The position numbers were made by a program, and so were the translations under genes. A DNA stretch of 64,000 bases, taken from the NCBI RefSeq assembly GCF_016127915.1, contig NZ_CP066059.1, positions 1,384,001 to 1,448,000 of the forward strand, read 5' to 3'. Every line of letters begins with the position of its first letter. Positions within the stretch are counted from its first letter, which is position 1. This document shows positions 45,701 through 54,068 of the stretch, in pieces. The notes beneath the pieces are model-generated. The model was given only the letters and a program-made list of their open reading frames with translations, searched no databases and was not told where the DNA came from. Source of the DNA: Streptococcus oralis (GTDB lineage Bacteria; Bacillota; Bacilli; Lactobacillales; Streptococcaceae).

Positions 45701-47757
45701 TTAGCCTTGACCTCTGTGACTAAGTCTTGGTCGACTTTCAGATAGTTGGCAACTTCCATGTAGTCATGGAATAGCTGCCAGACTAGCGACTGGTCAAAGG
45801 TATTTCCGATCGTGATGGTCCCGTGTTCTGGTGAGTAGGATGGAGAAGACACCCAACGGTCACTGGCCTGGTCATAGTGCAAGAAGGAGTTCCAGAACTT
45901 AGCAGTCTCTTTCAACATAGGATAGATCTTTTCTTTGAGATAAGTCTCATCCTTGGTGAATTTATAGTAGTCATAGACGTTCTGCATCATCCAGGCATTA
46001 GCAGCTGGCGACCAACCCCAATAGTAATTCCAACCAGGAGTAGTCCAGCCAAATGGTGTGGCCTGGGTGTGGACCAGCCAGCCATTTTCTTGTCCGTCTT
46101 TGGATTCGATACCAGCGTATTCTTTGGCAGCGATACGGCCGTAGTAGCGCATGTCATCAATGTAATTGATCATTGGCTTGGCAGTTTCAGCAAGGTTACT
46201 CATGTAAGCTGGCCAGTAATTCATTTGCAAATTGACATTGAGGTGGTAGTCAGCGTTCCAAGGTGGATTGTCTACAGCATTCCAGACTCCTTGTAGGTTG
46301 GCAGGAAGGGCATCTGTCCGATCACGAGACGAACTGATCAATAAATAACGTTCGTATTGGAAGAAGAGTTCTTCCAATTTTTGCCCTTTGCTAGGGTTAT
46401 AGCTTTGAAGGGCTTTTTTTGTCGTTTGATCAGTCTTACTTCCACCTAGATTTAGTTTGACGCGATTAAAGAGACTTTGATAATCCTTGATATGGTCTTG
46501 CTTAAGTGTTTTGTAGTCCTTGGCCTTAGCTGCTTTGACAATCCCTTTAACTGTTTTTTCGAGGTCGATGTCTTTTCGATAGTTGGTTTTTGGATTCTGA
46601 GCAAAGTTAGTCTTGGCGCTGAGATAGAGGGTCGCATAACTTGCGCCTGTAACGGTTAGAGTTTCGTCCTGAACAGTCACCTTTCCGTCCGTTTTAATTC
46701 CTAGGTAGGATGCAAATTTGAGGCCGTTATCTTTAACAGTTCCCTTTAGAAGGATTCCGTTTGCATCTGTAGTGACATGACCGTTCTTATAGTTGGAATA
46801 TTCCCAAGAGTAGTCACCATTAACAAGCAAGTCCTCTGTCAAGCTGTTCCAAAGGGTAAAGTCAAGCGTCTTGTTTCCTTTTTTAGTCAAGTGGGTCACG
46901 GTGACATCATCAGGGTAGCTGGAGAAGGTTTCGCGTTTGAAGGTCGTCCCATCTTGGGTGTAAGAAGTGGTCGTAGTAGCCTCTGTGATATCCAAACCAC
47001 GGTGATAATCTGTTACTGTATCTAGACCCTTTTTCTGGTTATTGAAGACCATGAAAATATCACCAAAGGCTAGGTAGCGACCATATTGGGCATTATTAGG
47101 GCCAACGAGATTTTGTTCAGCTAGTTGTTTCGCTTTTTGGCGGTCACCAGCTTCGAGAGCCTTACGAATTTCTGCTAAGACCTTGTAGCGATCCTTGTAG
47201 TTCCCACCATTATAGTCGGTGCTATCGGGTTGAGGACCTCCAGACCAGAGAGTCTTTTCGTTATACTGGATTCTTTCTTCACCAATCAGACCAAAGACCT
47301 TGGCTCCCATTTCTCCGTTTCCGACTGGGAGAGCTTGTTTTTCCCAACCATCATAGGAAGGGGGGGTTGGTTGATTGTAGTTGAGTTGATAGTTTTCTTG
47401 TTTTGTCACCGGCTGATCTGCTTTTTCAGGTTCCTTATTTTCTTTAGCTTCTACAATGGCTTCTTCACTAGCTTGACTATTTGTTGTCTGAGTCTCTTCG
47501 GCTAGCTTGCTTTCGGAAACTACTGGACTTTCTGCTAGAGACGGATTTGTAGTTTCAGTAGCTTCAGCAACTTTGGGTTCACTATCAGGCTTAGTGATAG
47601 CTTCGACAGAGGTTGGTTCAGTTTGTTTGACCTCAACACTGTCTGCGGCTACAGTGTGGTTGACTAGAAAAACAGCCCCCAGCAAAACAGAAGCAGTCCC
47701 AACCGTCAGCTTGCGGATGCTATAGCGACAGGATTTCTCCCAAAAGTGTTTTTTCAT
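42754..47757 (-). CDS. Wall-anchored GH95 alpha-L-fucosidase
   Basis: 1667 residues. Order: YSIRKLTVGTASVLLG signal; acidic linker to about 125; GH95 catalytic region (about 130-915; EKQALPVGNGEMGAKVFG) with N507 and N509 (HLNVNLQMNYW), E644 (SPEHG) and D805 (QIDGNFG), matching the Asn/Glu/Asp set known for Bifidobacterium AfcA; a fibronectin-III-like region (917-1010); two tandem homologous beta-sandwich domains (1013-1150, 1152-1287) starting DDRDSRIQYGA; three 20-residue repeats; and LPATG at 1633. GH95 enzymes remove alpha-1,2-fucose from mucin, milk and blood-group glycans. ATG 47757 follows AAGGAGGG; the ATG five codons earlier overlaps that site and was rejected. Confidence 0.92.
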   Translation of the reverse strand: MKKHFWEKSCRYSIRKLTVGTASVLLGAVFLVNHTVAADSVEVKQTEPTSVEAITKPDSEPKVAEATETTNPSLAESPVVSESKLAEETQTTNSQASEEAIVEAKENKEPEKADQPVTKQENYQLNYNQPTPPSYDGWEKQALPVGNGEMGAKVFGLIGEERIQYNEKTLWSGGPQPDSTDYNGGNYKDRYKVLAEIRKALEAGDRQKAKQLAEQNLVGPNNAQYGRYLAFGDIFMVFNNQKKGLDTVTDYHRGLDITEATTTTSYTQDGTTFKRETFSSYPDDVTVTHLTKKGNKTLDFTLWNSLTEDLLVNGDYSWEYSNYKNGHVTTDANGILLKGTVKDNGLKFASYLGIKTDGKVTVQDETLTVTGASYATLYLSAKTNFAQNPKTNYRKDIDLEKTVKGIVKAAKAKDYKTLKQDHIKDYQSLFNRVKLNLGGSKTDQTTKKALQSYNPSKGQKLEELFFQYERYLLISSSRDRTDALPANLQGVWNAVDNPPWNADYHLNVNLQMNYWPAYMSNLAETAKPMINYIDDMRYYGRIAAKEYAGIESKDGQENGWLVHTQATPFGWTTPGWNYYWGWSPAANAWMMQNVYDYYKFTKDETYLKEKIYPMLKETAKFWNSFLHYDQASDRWVSSPSYSPEHGTITIGNTFDQSLVWQLFHDYMEVANYLKVDQDLVTEVKAKFDKLKPLHINKEGRIKEWYEEDSPQFTNEGIENNHRHISHLVGLFPGTLFSKDQAEYLEAARATLNHRGDGGTGWSKANKINLWARLLDGNRAHRLLAEQLKYSTLENLWDTHAPFQIDGNFGATSGMAEMLLQSHTGYIAPLPALPDAWKDGQVSGLIARGNFEVSMKWKDKNLQNLSFLSNVGGDLVVDYPNIEASQVKVNGKPVKATILKDNRIQLATQKGDVITFEHFSGRVTSLTAVRQNGVTAELTFNQVEGATHYVIQRQVKDESGQTSATREFVTNQTHFIDRSLNPQLAYTYTVKAMLGEVPTQVSEKVTVETPSELMDDRDSRIQYGAAFGNWADSELFGGTEKFADLSKGDYTDEDITATIPFTGVGIEIYGLKSSELGLATAKIDGKEVGELDFHTAGATEKGSLIGRFTGLADEPHTLTLSVKREHKGRGSERSKISLDYFKVLSGTGNTIEKMDDRDSRIQYGAQFKDWSDPELYGGTEKYADINNSDSSAASEAQATISFTGTGIRIYGLKSLALGRASVTLDGKEMPALDFYTSGATEKRAFIGEFTNLTDGPHTLTLRVDPDSPEGRKKISLDSFDIIKAPAVDLDSPSIAPLKENDKTISLSLPSGDWEAIAVTFPGVKDPLVLRKVDKTHLVTSGDQTILSVQDNQVQIPIPEETNRKAGNAIEAYSIQGNTTSSPIVAVFTKKDEKKVGESQPTTSKGDEPAPTVEKAEYTGPIGTAGQEVPPTVEIPEYTEPIGTAGQEEAPTVEKTEYTKPIGTSGDQTTPTLSLPDYPVRVLKDKETGVEIIGGASDLEGISHVSSRRVLAQELFDKTYDAYDLQLKNPTDHSLQPKGSVLVRLPISASVENIYYITPTKELQALDFTVRDGKVEFITHHFSTYAVVYQATGITTNTEEKPSASDAETLAHETEQLSASPSLAKAGNHSPKEELPATGEASNPLLFLAGLSLALTATFMLKGRKDDSN
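43354..43533 (-). repeat. Three 60-base coding repeats in the GH95 gene
   Basis: Units encode PTVEKAEYTGPIGTAGQEVP and two variants (PTVEIPEYTEPIGTAGQEEA, PTVEKTEYTKPIGTSGDQTT). A diverged fourth unit start (PTLSLPDYPV) follows. They form part of the stalk. Confidence 0.85.
43890..44722 (-). repeat. Tandem duplication of a carbohydrate-binding-like domain
   Basis: Two units of about 415 bases encode DDRDSRIQYGAAFGNW... and DDRDSRIQYGAQFKDW..., with shared GGTEK(F/Y)AD, GI-IYGLKS and GATEK blocks. They clearly arose by duplication and have diverged. Confidence 0.8.
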
Positions 47758-47777
47758 AAAACCCTCCTTCATCTATT

Positions 47778-47791
47778 CGAAACCGCTTACA
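47778..47791. promoter_or_regulatory. cre site upstream of the GH95 gene
   Basis: Minus strand TGTAAGCGGTTTCG fits the CcpA consensus at 13 of 14 positions. It lies about 45-58 bases past the predicted transcription start, the same layout as at the GH29 gene. Confidence 0.7.
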
Positions 47792-47842
47792 TTTTATAAA
47801 GCAATTTCGTTTAAATTGTTTCTATTTATCTCCTCACTTCCC

Positions 47843-47870
47843 ATTCTAATGGTCGTTTAGCATTTGTCAA
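47843..47870 (-). promoter_or_regulatory. Promoter of the GH95 gene
   Basis: Minus strand: -35 TTGACA (47870-47865), spacer 16, -10 TAGAAT (47848-47843). Confidence 0.65.
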
Positions 47871-47975
47871 TAGCTTTTTAGCAAGAGACATATTTGTTGT
47901 TGTTTTTTCTTAAAATAGTAGAATAAGTAGCAAGCAGCTCCTCTTTTCCAACTCTCAATTCGACCATTTACTACT

Positions 47976-48004
47976 AAAAAACAGTTGAGAGTATTCCCAA
48001 CTGT
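47976..48004 (-). terminator. Terminator of treR
   Basis: ACAGTTG / CAACTGT arms; on the minus strand TTTTTTAG follows the stem. Confidence 0.75.
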
Positions 48005-48010
48005 AAGTGT

Positions 48011-48724
48011 TTATTTCGGATGTCTTTTGGCAAAGTCGACAAAGTGAAATTTTTCTAATTTATGGCGACTTTCGGTGAACTGAAATTGGCGCCCGTCTTG
48101 GAGATAGACTTTTGACTTGATTGAAACGACATAAGGGTCTTTGCCAATGTCCATGAGAATCTTGTCTCGATCACCCGTGTGGTCAATGGTGATTTCCTTC
48201 TGAGCATAATCAATATGGAGTTTGAGGTCGTTCTCTATATACGAGTAGATAGACTGCTCAGCAATTTGGCGAGTGAGATTTGGGACCAGTTCCATATCCA
48301 GATAGTCCGTATCCAGAACGGATACTAGGTCATCCACCACACGCTGGCGGACCACCTTCCACACCATCCGAAACTCTGGAAAGCCGGTTATCAGTGAGGA
48401 TTTTTTATCGATAATGATTTTATCCAGACTGACCACATTAGTCTTAGAGCGAAGTCCAAGTTCCTGGACCAGTTCTTGGTAGCTGGTTAGGTTGGAGACA
48501 GGGAAATTGACCGTTTCTTCTTTGACGACTTGAGAACCTTGTCCCCTTATCTTTTTGATTAATCCTTCTTCTTGGAGAAGGGACAGAGCTTTTCGGACGG
48601 TGTCACGGCTCACCTGATACTGATTCATGAGTTCGTGCTCGCTGGGGAGGAAATCCCCGACAGCGTATGTCTCGTTTTGAATGGTTTTTTGGATTTGCTT
48701 AAATAATTGTTGGTATTTCTTCAT
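48011..48724 (-). CDS. treR: Trehalose operon repressor, GntR family
   Basis: 237 residues. The N-terminal winged helix-turn-helix of the GntR/HutC type (AVGDFLPSEHELMNQYQVSRDTVRKALSLLQEEG, about 18-52; fragment SEHELMNQYQVSRDTVRKAL) is followed by a UTRA ligand-binding domain, which in TreR senses trehalose 6-phosphate. It is divergent from treP, and the 184-base gap between them holds ACTTGTA-type half-sites. Length matches the family. Confidence 0.93.
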   Translation of the reverse strand: MKKYQQLFKQIQKTIQNETYAVGDFLPSEHELMNQYQVSRDTVRKALSLLQEEGLIKKIRGQGSQVVKEETVNFPVSNLTSYQELVQELGLRSKTNVVSLDKIIIDKKSSLITGFPEFRMVWKVVRQRVVDDLVSVLDTDYLDMELVPNLTRQIAEQSIYSYIENDLKLHIDYAQKEITIDHTGDRDKILMDIGKDPYVVSIKSKVYLQDGRQFQFTESRHKLEKFHFVDFAKRHPK

Positions 48725-48763
48725 TTTGCTTCCTTAAATGAGTTTTGAGTATTATTCTATACA

Positions 48764-48791
48764 CACTTGTATCTATTTTACCATACAAGTG
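48764..48791. promoter_or_regulatory. TreR operator candidate
   Basis: CACTTGTAT (48764-48772) and ATACAAGTG (48783-48791) are perfect inverted arms with a 10-base spacer. A third half-site TACAAGT lies at 48839-48845 inside the treP promoter. Known TreR sites in Bacillus have the TTGTATATACAA type core. Confidence 0.65.
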
Positions 48792-48833
48792 CTAGAAAAA
48801 TCACAAAAATATCCTCTTTTTTCAACAAACAAG

Positions 48834-48862
48834 TTGCCTACAAGTTTGGTATCGTTTACAAT
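48834..48862 (+). promoter_or_regulatory. Promoter of treP-treC
   Basis: -35 TTGCCT (48834-48839), spacer 17, -10 TACAAT (48857-48862). Confidence 0.75.
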
Positions 48863-48908
48863 AGAACTATCAAGTCAAGCTTGCTTTGACAAGTATAAGG
48901 AGAATCAA

Positions 48909-50876
48909 ATGGGAAAATTTGAACAAGAAGCCAAAGATCTGCTTCAGGCGATCGGAGGTAAGGAGAATGTCACTGCTGTCACCCACTGTGCGACGCGGAT
49001 GCGCTTTGTTCTCGGTGACGAAAAGAAGGCCAATGTTAAGGCTATCGAGTCAATTCCAGCCGTCAAAGGGACCTTTACCAATGCCGGTCAATTTCAGGTG
49101 ATTATTGGGAATGACGTGCCGATTTTTTATAATGATTTTACAGCTGTTTCAGGCATTGAGGGTGTTTCCAAAGAAGCAGCCAAATCTGCAGCTAAGAGCA
49201 ATCAAAATGTACTTCAACGTATTATGACCACTCTAGCAGAAATCTTTACTCCGATTATTCCAGCCTTGATAGTTGGAGGATTGATCCTCGGTTTCCGTAA
49301 TGTCTTGGAAGGTGTGCATTGGTCGATGTTGGATGGTAAGACCATCACAGAATCCTCTCAGTTTTGGTCAGGGGTTAATCACTTCCTCTGGTTGCCTGGT
49401 GAAGCTATCTTCCAGTTCTTACCAGTAGGGATTACCTGGTCTGTTTCTCGTAAGATGGGAACCAGTCAAATTTTGGGAATTGTTCTCGGGATCTGTTTGG
49501 TTTCGCCACAGTTGCTCAATGCCTATGCAGTTGCTTCTACTTCAACAGAAGAAATTGCAGCCAACTGGGTATGGAATTTTGGCTACTTTACTGTTAATCG
49601 TATTGGTTATCAAGCTCAAGTTATCCCAGCCTTGCTTGCAGGTTTGAGTCTGTCTTATCTTGAAATTTTCTGGCGCAAGCATATCCCAGAAGTCATTTCC
49701 ATGATTCTTGTACCCTTCTTGTCATTGATTCCAGCCTTGATTTTGGCTCATACTGTCTTGGGACCAATCGGTTGGACAATTGGTCAAGGACTTTCAGCAG
49801 TTGTCTTGGCAGGTTTGACGGGTCCTGTTAAATGGCTCTTCGGTGCGATTTTTGGTGCTCTCTATGCTCCATTTGTCATCACAGGTCTTCACCATATGAC
49901 CAATGCCATTGATACACAATTGATTGCGGATGCGGGCGGAACTGCCCTCTGGCCAATGATTGCTCTTTCTAATATTGCCCAAGGTTCTGCCGTATTTGCC
50001 TATTATTTCATGCATCGCCATGATGAGCGTGAGGCTCAGATTTCACTTCCTGCGACCATTTCAGCCTATCTCGGTGTTACAGAACCAGCCCTCTTTGGGG
50101 TCAATGTCAAATACATCTATCCATTTGTAGCTGGGATGATTGGTTCGGCCCTTGCAGGCATGTTGTCCGTTACTTTCAATGTAACGGCGGCTTCTATTGG
50201 TATCGGTGGTTTGCCAGGTATTCTTTCTATTCAACCTCAATACATGCTGCCATTTGCAGGAACCATGCTAGTTGCTATTGTTGTACCAATGCTCTTGACT
50301 TTCTTCTTCCGCAAAGTCGGTCTCTTTACAAAGACAGAGGATGATACAGCCTTACAGGCAGAATTCGTTGCCCAAGAAGAGGCAGAATTTGTCAGTCATG
50401 GACCAGTAACCCTTGCTCCGGTAGAAATTGTCAGCCCACTTGCTGGTCAAGTGAAAGAATTGAGTCAAGTGACAGACCCTGTTTTTGCATCAGGCGTCAT
50501 GGGACAAGGTCTAGTCATTGAACCAAGCCAAGGTGAGTTGACTTCTCCAGTCAATGGGACAGTGACGGTTCTTTTCCCTACCAAGCATGCCATCGGTATT
50601 GTCTCTGACGAGGGGGTAGAATTGCTCATCCACATCGGTATGGATACAGTAGGTCTTGATGGCAAAGGTTTTGAAAGTTTTGTAGTCCAAGGAGACCACG
50701 TCACAGTTGGTCAGAAACTGATTCGTTTTGATATGGATGTCATTAAGGCTGCAGGTCTCGTGACAGAAACTCCAGTTATCATCACTAACCAAGATGCTTA
50801 TACAGCGACTATCACTGGAACTTATCCAACAACTATCCAAGCTGGGGAATCTCTCATGGTCGCTACACGAATCTAA
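48909..50876 (+). CDS. treP: Trehalose-specific PTS transporter, EIIBCA
   Basis: 655 residues of the glucose/sucrose PTS family; it imports trehalose as trehalose 6-phosphate. EIIB domain (1-85) with phospho-cysteine in VTHCATRMRF, EIIC membrane domain (about 105-460, ALIVGGLILGFRNV, TEPALFGVN), and EIIA domain (about 500-650) with active histidine in ELLIHIGMDTVGLDG. The complete three-domain form removes dependence on a separate EIIA. Start ATG 48909 has AAGGAG before it; the frame runs open from 48738 through the promoter, which was rejected. Confidence 0.94.
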   Translation: MGKFEQEAKDLLQAIGGKENVTAVTHCATRMRFVLGDEKKANVKAIESIPAVKGTFTNAGQFQVIIGNDVPIFYNDFTAVSGIEGVSKEAAKSAAKSNQNVLQRIMTTLAEIFTPIIPALIVGGLILGFRNVLEGVHWSMLDGKTITESSQFWSGVNHFLWLPGEAIFQFLPVGITWSVSRKMGTSQILGIVLGICLVSPQLLNAYAVASTSTEEIAANWVWNFGYFTVNRIGYQAQVIPALLAGLSLSYLEIFWRKHIPEVISMILVPFLSLIPALILAHTVLGPIGWTIGQGLSAVVLAGLTGPVKWLFGAIFGALYAPFVITGLHHMTNAIDTQLIADAGGTALWPMIALSNIAQGSAVFAYYFMHRHDEREAQISLPATISAYLGVTEPALFGVNVKYIYPFVAGMIGSALAGMLSVTFNVTAASIGIGGLPGILSIQPQYMLPFAGTMLVAIVVPMLLTFFFRKVGLFTKTEDDTALQAEFVAQEEAEFVSHGPVTLAPVEIVSPLAGQVKELSQVTDPVFASGVMGQGLVIEPSQGELTSPVNGTVTVLFPTKHAIGIVSDEGVELLIHIGMDTVGLDGKGFESFVVQGDHVTVGQKLIRFDMDVIKAAGLVTETPVIITNQDAYTATITGTYPTTIQAGESLMVATRI

Positions 50877-50939
50877 TTAAAATAGCCCAAACAGGGAAGG
50901 AACACAGGTTCCTCCCTTTTATCGGAAAAGGAGAAACAG

Positions 50940-52565
50940 ATGGTACTTGATAAAGGGAAAGTAGTCTATCAAATCTATCCAAAATCATACAAAGACACCA
51001 CTGGAAATGGTATTGGGGATTTCCGTGGAATTATCGAAAAAATCCCCTATCTAGCCAAACTAGGTGTGGATATGGTCTGGCTCAATCCATTCTATCCAAG
51101 CCCCCAACGGGATAATGGTTACGATATTTCAGATTATATGGCAGTAGATCCCCTTTTTGGTGATATGGCTGATTTTGAGGAGATGGTGCGTGTCGGTAAG
51201 GAGCACAAGATTGACTTTATGCTGGATATGGTGCTCAATCATTGCTCGACAGAACACGAATGGTTTCAGAAAGCCCTAGCTGGCGACCAGTACTACCAAG
51301 ACTTTTTCTTCATCCAAGACCAACCGACAGACTGGCAGTCTAAGTTTGGTGGCTCTGCCTGGGCGCCTTTCGGAGATACAGGGAAATATTATCTCCACCT
51401 CTTTGATGAGACCCAGGCTGACCTTAACTGGCGCAATCCCAATGTCCGCAAGAAGCTTTTCAAGGTTGTTAATTTCTGGCGAGACAAGGGAGTCAAAGGT
51501 TTCCGATTTGATGTGATCAATTTGATCGGCAAGGATGAGGTTTTAGCGGATTGCCCAGAAAATGAAGGAAAGCCAGCTTACACAGACAAGCCCATCGTTC
51601 ATGACTATTTGCGCATGATGAACCAAGCCACTTTTGGATCAGATGATAGTTTTATGACAGTTGGAGAAATGTCCTCAACCACCATGGAAAACTGTGTCCT
51701 TTATTCGGCACCTGACCGTCAGGAATTATCCATGACCTTTAATTTCCATCATCTCAAGGTGGACTACAAGGATGGACAAAAGTGGACCTTGGCGCCCTTT
51801 GACTTTGAAGAGTTGAAAAGACTTTACCATAGCTGGGGCAAGGAGATGAGTGATAAAAATGGCTGGAGCGCCCTCTTTTGGAACAATCACGACCAACCAC
51901 GAGCATTGAATCGTTTTGTCGATATTCAACATTTCCGCAATGAAGGTGCGACCATGCTGGCTGCCAGCATTCACCTTTCACGTGGGACACCTTATATCTA
52001 CATGGGTGAGGAAATCGGAATGGTTGACCCAGACTATGATTCCATGGCTGATTATGTGGATGTCGAGTCCATCAATGCTTATCAGATGCTCTTGAAAGAA
52101 GGAAAAAGTGAGCAAGAAGCCTTCCAGATTATTCAGGCTAAGTCACGAGATAATTCACGCATTCCCATGCAGTGGGATGCTTCAGAAAATGCTGGTTTTA
52201 CAAGAGGAACTCCTTGGTTGAAGGCAGGAAAATCCTACCCTCACATCAACGTAGAAAATGAAATCAAAGGTCCAATTTTCGCCTTCTACCAAAACTTGAT
52301 TCGACTTCGTAAGGAAATGCCGATCATTTCAGAAGGGAGCTACAAACGAACCTTTGAAGATAGCAAGCAAGTCTACGCTTTTGAACGCCAGCATAAGGAT
52401 GAAAAGTTACTAGTCCTCAATAACTTTTATGCCACAGAAGTAGAAATTGACTTGCCAGTAGCCTACCAAAATGGACAAATTTTGCTTTCTAACTATGAAA
52501 CTACAGAAGTATCTGAAAAAATGGTACTCAAACCCTATCAAACACTGGCTATCTATGTAAAATAA
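50940..52565 (+). CDS. treC: Trehalose-6-phosphate hydrolase
   Basis: A 541-residue cytoplasmic GH13 enzyme that splits trehalose 6-phosphate into glucose and glucose 6-phosphate. Motifs: DMVLNHCS, GFRFDVINL (nucleophile), TVGEMSS (acid) and NNHDQPRAL. It is clearly homologous to dexB in this window but differs in the substrate-loop regions. It follows treP by 63 bases, with AAAGGAG upstream. The stop lies at the edge of a BOX element. Confidence 0.93.
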   Translation: MVLDKGKVVYQIYPKSYKDTTGNGIGDFRGIIEKIPYLAKLGVDMVWLNPFYPSPQRDNGYDISDYMAVDPLFGDMADFEEMVRVGKEHKIDFMLDMVLNHCSTEHEWFQKALAGDQYYQDFFFIQDQPTDWQSKFGGSAWAPFGDTGKYYLHLFDETQADLNWRNPNVRKKLFKVVNFWRDKGVKGFRFDVINLIGKDEVLADCPENEGKPAYTDKPIVHDYLRMMNQATFGSDDSFMTVGEMSSTTMENCVLYSAPDRQELSMTFNFHHLKVDYKDGQKWTLAPFDFEELKRLYHSWGKEMSDKNGWSALFWNNHDQPRALNRFVDIQHFRNEGATMLAASIHLSRGTPYIYMGEEIGMVDPDYDSMADYVDVESINAYQMLLKEGKSEQEAFQIIQAKSRDNSRIPMQWDASENAGFTRGTPWLKAGKSYPHINVENEIKGPIFAFYQNLIRLRKEMPIISEGSYKRTFEDSKQVYAFERQHKDEKLLVLNNFYATEVEIDLPVAYQNGQILLSNYETTEVSEKMVLKPYQTLAIYVK

Positions 52566-52678
52566 TACTCTTCGAAAATCTCTTCAAACCGCGTCAGCTC
52601 TATCTGCAACCTCAAAACAGTGTTTTGAGCAACCTGCGGCTAGCTTCCTAGTTTGCTCTTTGATTTTCATTGAGCATA
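52565..52678. repeat. BOX element
   Basis: About 114 bases starting TACTCTTCGAAAATCTCTTC (boxA-type end) and ending TTTGCTCTTTGATTTTCATT plus GAGCATA (boxC-type end), with the internal dyad CTCAAAACA-GTGTTTTGAG. BOX elements are non-coding repeats of pneumococcus and relatives, often beside genes, and fold into a stable RNA stem. The boxB part seems to be absent. Confidence 0.85.
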
Positions 52679-52686
52679 AACGCAGC

Positions 52687-52725
52687 AAGGAGCTCTCTTT
52701 CATCGAAATGCAGGGCTCCTTTTTT
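52687..52725 (+). terminator. Terminator of the tre operon
   Basis: AAGGAGCTCT / AGGGCTCCTT arms with one G-T pair, followed by T5. Confidence 0.8.
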
Positions 52726-52781
52726 GTCGCCTATTGCCCTTCTTGAAAGCGTAAAACAAACTAGTCAGGAAAGTCACTTTA

Positions 52782-52790
52782 TGGTATAAT
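52782..52790 (+). promoter_or_regulatory. Extended -10 promoter of yneF
   Basis: TGG-TATAAT, 33 bases before the start codon. Confidence 0.65.
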
Positions 52791-52823
52791 ATAGAAGACT
52801 CAAAAAGAAACAGGAGAAAAAGA

Positions 52824-53069
52824 ATGGACTTACTTTTAGCAATTGTCTTGATTGTGCTAGCTTTTCTAGGAGGAGCTCTTGGAGGGATGTACTTGGTTCG
52901 TAAGCAAATCGAAAAAGAATTTGCAGACAACCCACGTTTGAACGCTGAGGCAGTTCGTGCTCTCTTGAGTGCAAATGGTCAAAAACCAAGCGAAGCCAAG
53001 GTACAACAAGTTTACCACCAAATCATCCGCCAACAAAAAGCAGCTCTTGCTAACAATAAAAAGAAATAA
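52824..53069 (+). CDS. yneF: UPF0154 (YneF-like) membrane protein
   Basis: 81 residues: one N-terminal membrane helix (about 3-24, [21 protein letters not shown]) followed by a charged helical part with the family motif [24 protein letters not shown]. Widespread in Firmicutes, function unknown. CAGGAG precedes the ATG. A stem AAGTCTGG / CCAGACTT follows at 53077-53102 but lacks a T run. Confidence 0.9.
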   Translation: MDLLLAIVLIVLAFLGGALGGMYLVRKQIEKEFADNPRLNAEAVRALLSANGQKPSEAKVQQVYHQIIRQQKAALANNKKK

Positions 53070-53076
53070 ATAGGAA

Positions 53077-53102
53077 AAGTCTGGGATGAAAGTTCCAGAC
53101 TT
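53077..53102 (+). other. Hairpin after yneF without a T tract
   Basis: Perfect 8-base arms AAGTCTGG / CCAGACTT with a 10-base loop. It may protect the 3' end of the yneF RNA. No promoter for murI was firmly identified in 53103-53273, so transcription may pass through. Confidence 0.45.
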
Positions 53103-53273
53103 CTCACTATGTTCAATAGTTCTCAAGGATAAGACTTTTTCCTTGCATTCTATTGATATTTGATTATTATTAAGAGAGAGGCAGTTGCCATTCTATCAAG
53201 CTGTCGGTCAGTTCATTCAGGACAAAAAATCATGATGAACTATCAATGAGAAAAAGACTAGAAAGAAGACTGT

Positions 53274-54068
53274 ATGGATAATCGACCAATTGGTTTTTTG
53301 GATTCGGGTGTCGGGGGCTTGACCGTTGTTCGTGAGCTCATGCGCCAGCTTCCCCATGAAGAAATCGTCTATATTGGAGATTCGGCACGGGCGCCCTATG
53401 GCCCCCGTCCTGCTGAGCAAATTCGTGAATATACTTGGCAGTTGGTCAACTTTCTCTTGACCAAGGATGTCAAGATGATTGTCATTGCTTGTAACACTGC
53501 GACTGCGGTCGTCTGGGAAGAGATCAAGGCTCAACTAGACATTCCTGTCCTAGGTGTGATTTTGCCAGGAGCTTCGGCAGCTATCAAGTCCAGTCAAGGT
53601 GGGAAAATCGGAGTAATTGGAACGCCCATGACGGTCCAATCAGATATCTACCGTCAAAAAATCCATGATTTGGATCCAGACTTACAGGTGGAAAGTTTGG
53701 CCTGTCCCAAGTTTGCTCCCTTGGTCGAGTCTGGTGCCTTATCAACCAGTGTCACCAAGAAAGTGGTTTATGAAACCCTGCGCCCCTTGGTTGGAAAGGT
53801 GGACAGCCTGATTCTAGGTTGTACCCACTATCCACTCCTTCGCCCTATCATCCAGAATGTCATGGGCCCTAAGGTTCAGCTCATCGATAGTGGGGCAGAG
53901 TGTGTACGGGACATCTCGGTTTTGCTGAACTATTTTGAAATCAACCGTAGCCGAGATGCGGGACCTCTTCAACATCGTTTTTACACAACAGCCAATAGCC
54001 AAAGTTTTGCCCAAATTGGAGCAGAATGGTTGGAAAAAGAGATTCATGTGGAGCATGTAACTTTATGA
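53274..54068 (+). CDS. murI: Glutamate racemase
   Basis: 264 residues. Converts L- to D-glutamate for peptidoglycan stem peptides. The two catalytic cysteines lie in IACNTATAV (about residue 74) and LGCTHYPLL (about 185), with substrate-binding [12 protein letters not shown] at the N-terminus. It heads a run of closely packed genes; its TGA overlaps the start of the next gene by 4 bases (ATGA). Confidence 0.96.
   Translation: MDNRPIGFLDSGVGGLTVVRELMRQLPHEEIVYIGDSARAPYGPRPAEQIREYTWQLVNFLLTKDVKMIVIACNTATAVVWEEIKAQLDIPVLGVILPGASAAIKSSQGGKIGVIGTPMTVQSDIYRQKIHDLDPDLQVESLACPKFAPLVESGALSTSVTKKVVYETLRPLVGKVDSLILGCTHYPLLRPIIQNVMGPKVQLIDSGAECVRDISVLLNYFEINRSRDAGPLQHRFYTTANSQSFAQIGAEWLEKEIHVEHVTL

Noticed and set aside
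48738..48908. 57-codon N-terminal extension of treP
   Set aside because: It runs through the treP promoter and operator; the PTS EIIB domain begins at ATG 48909 behind AAGGAG.
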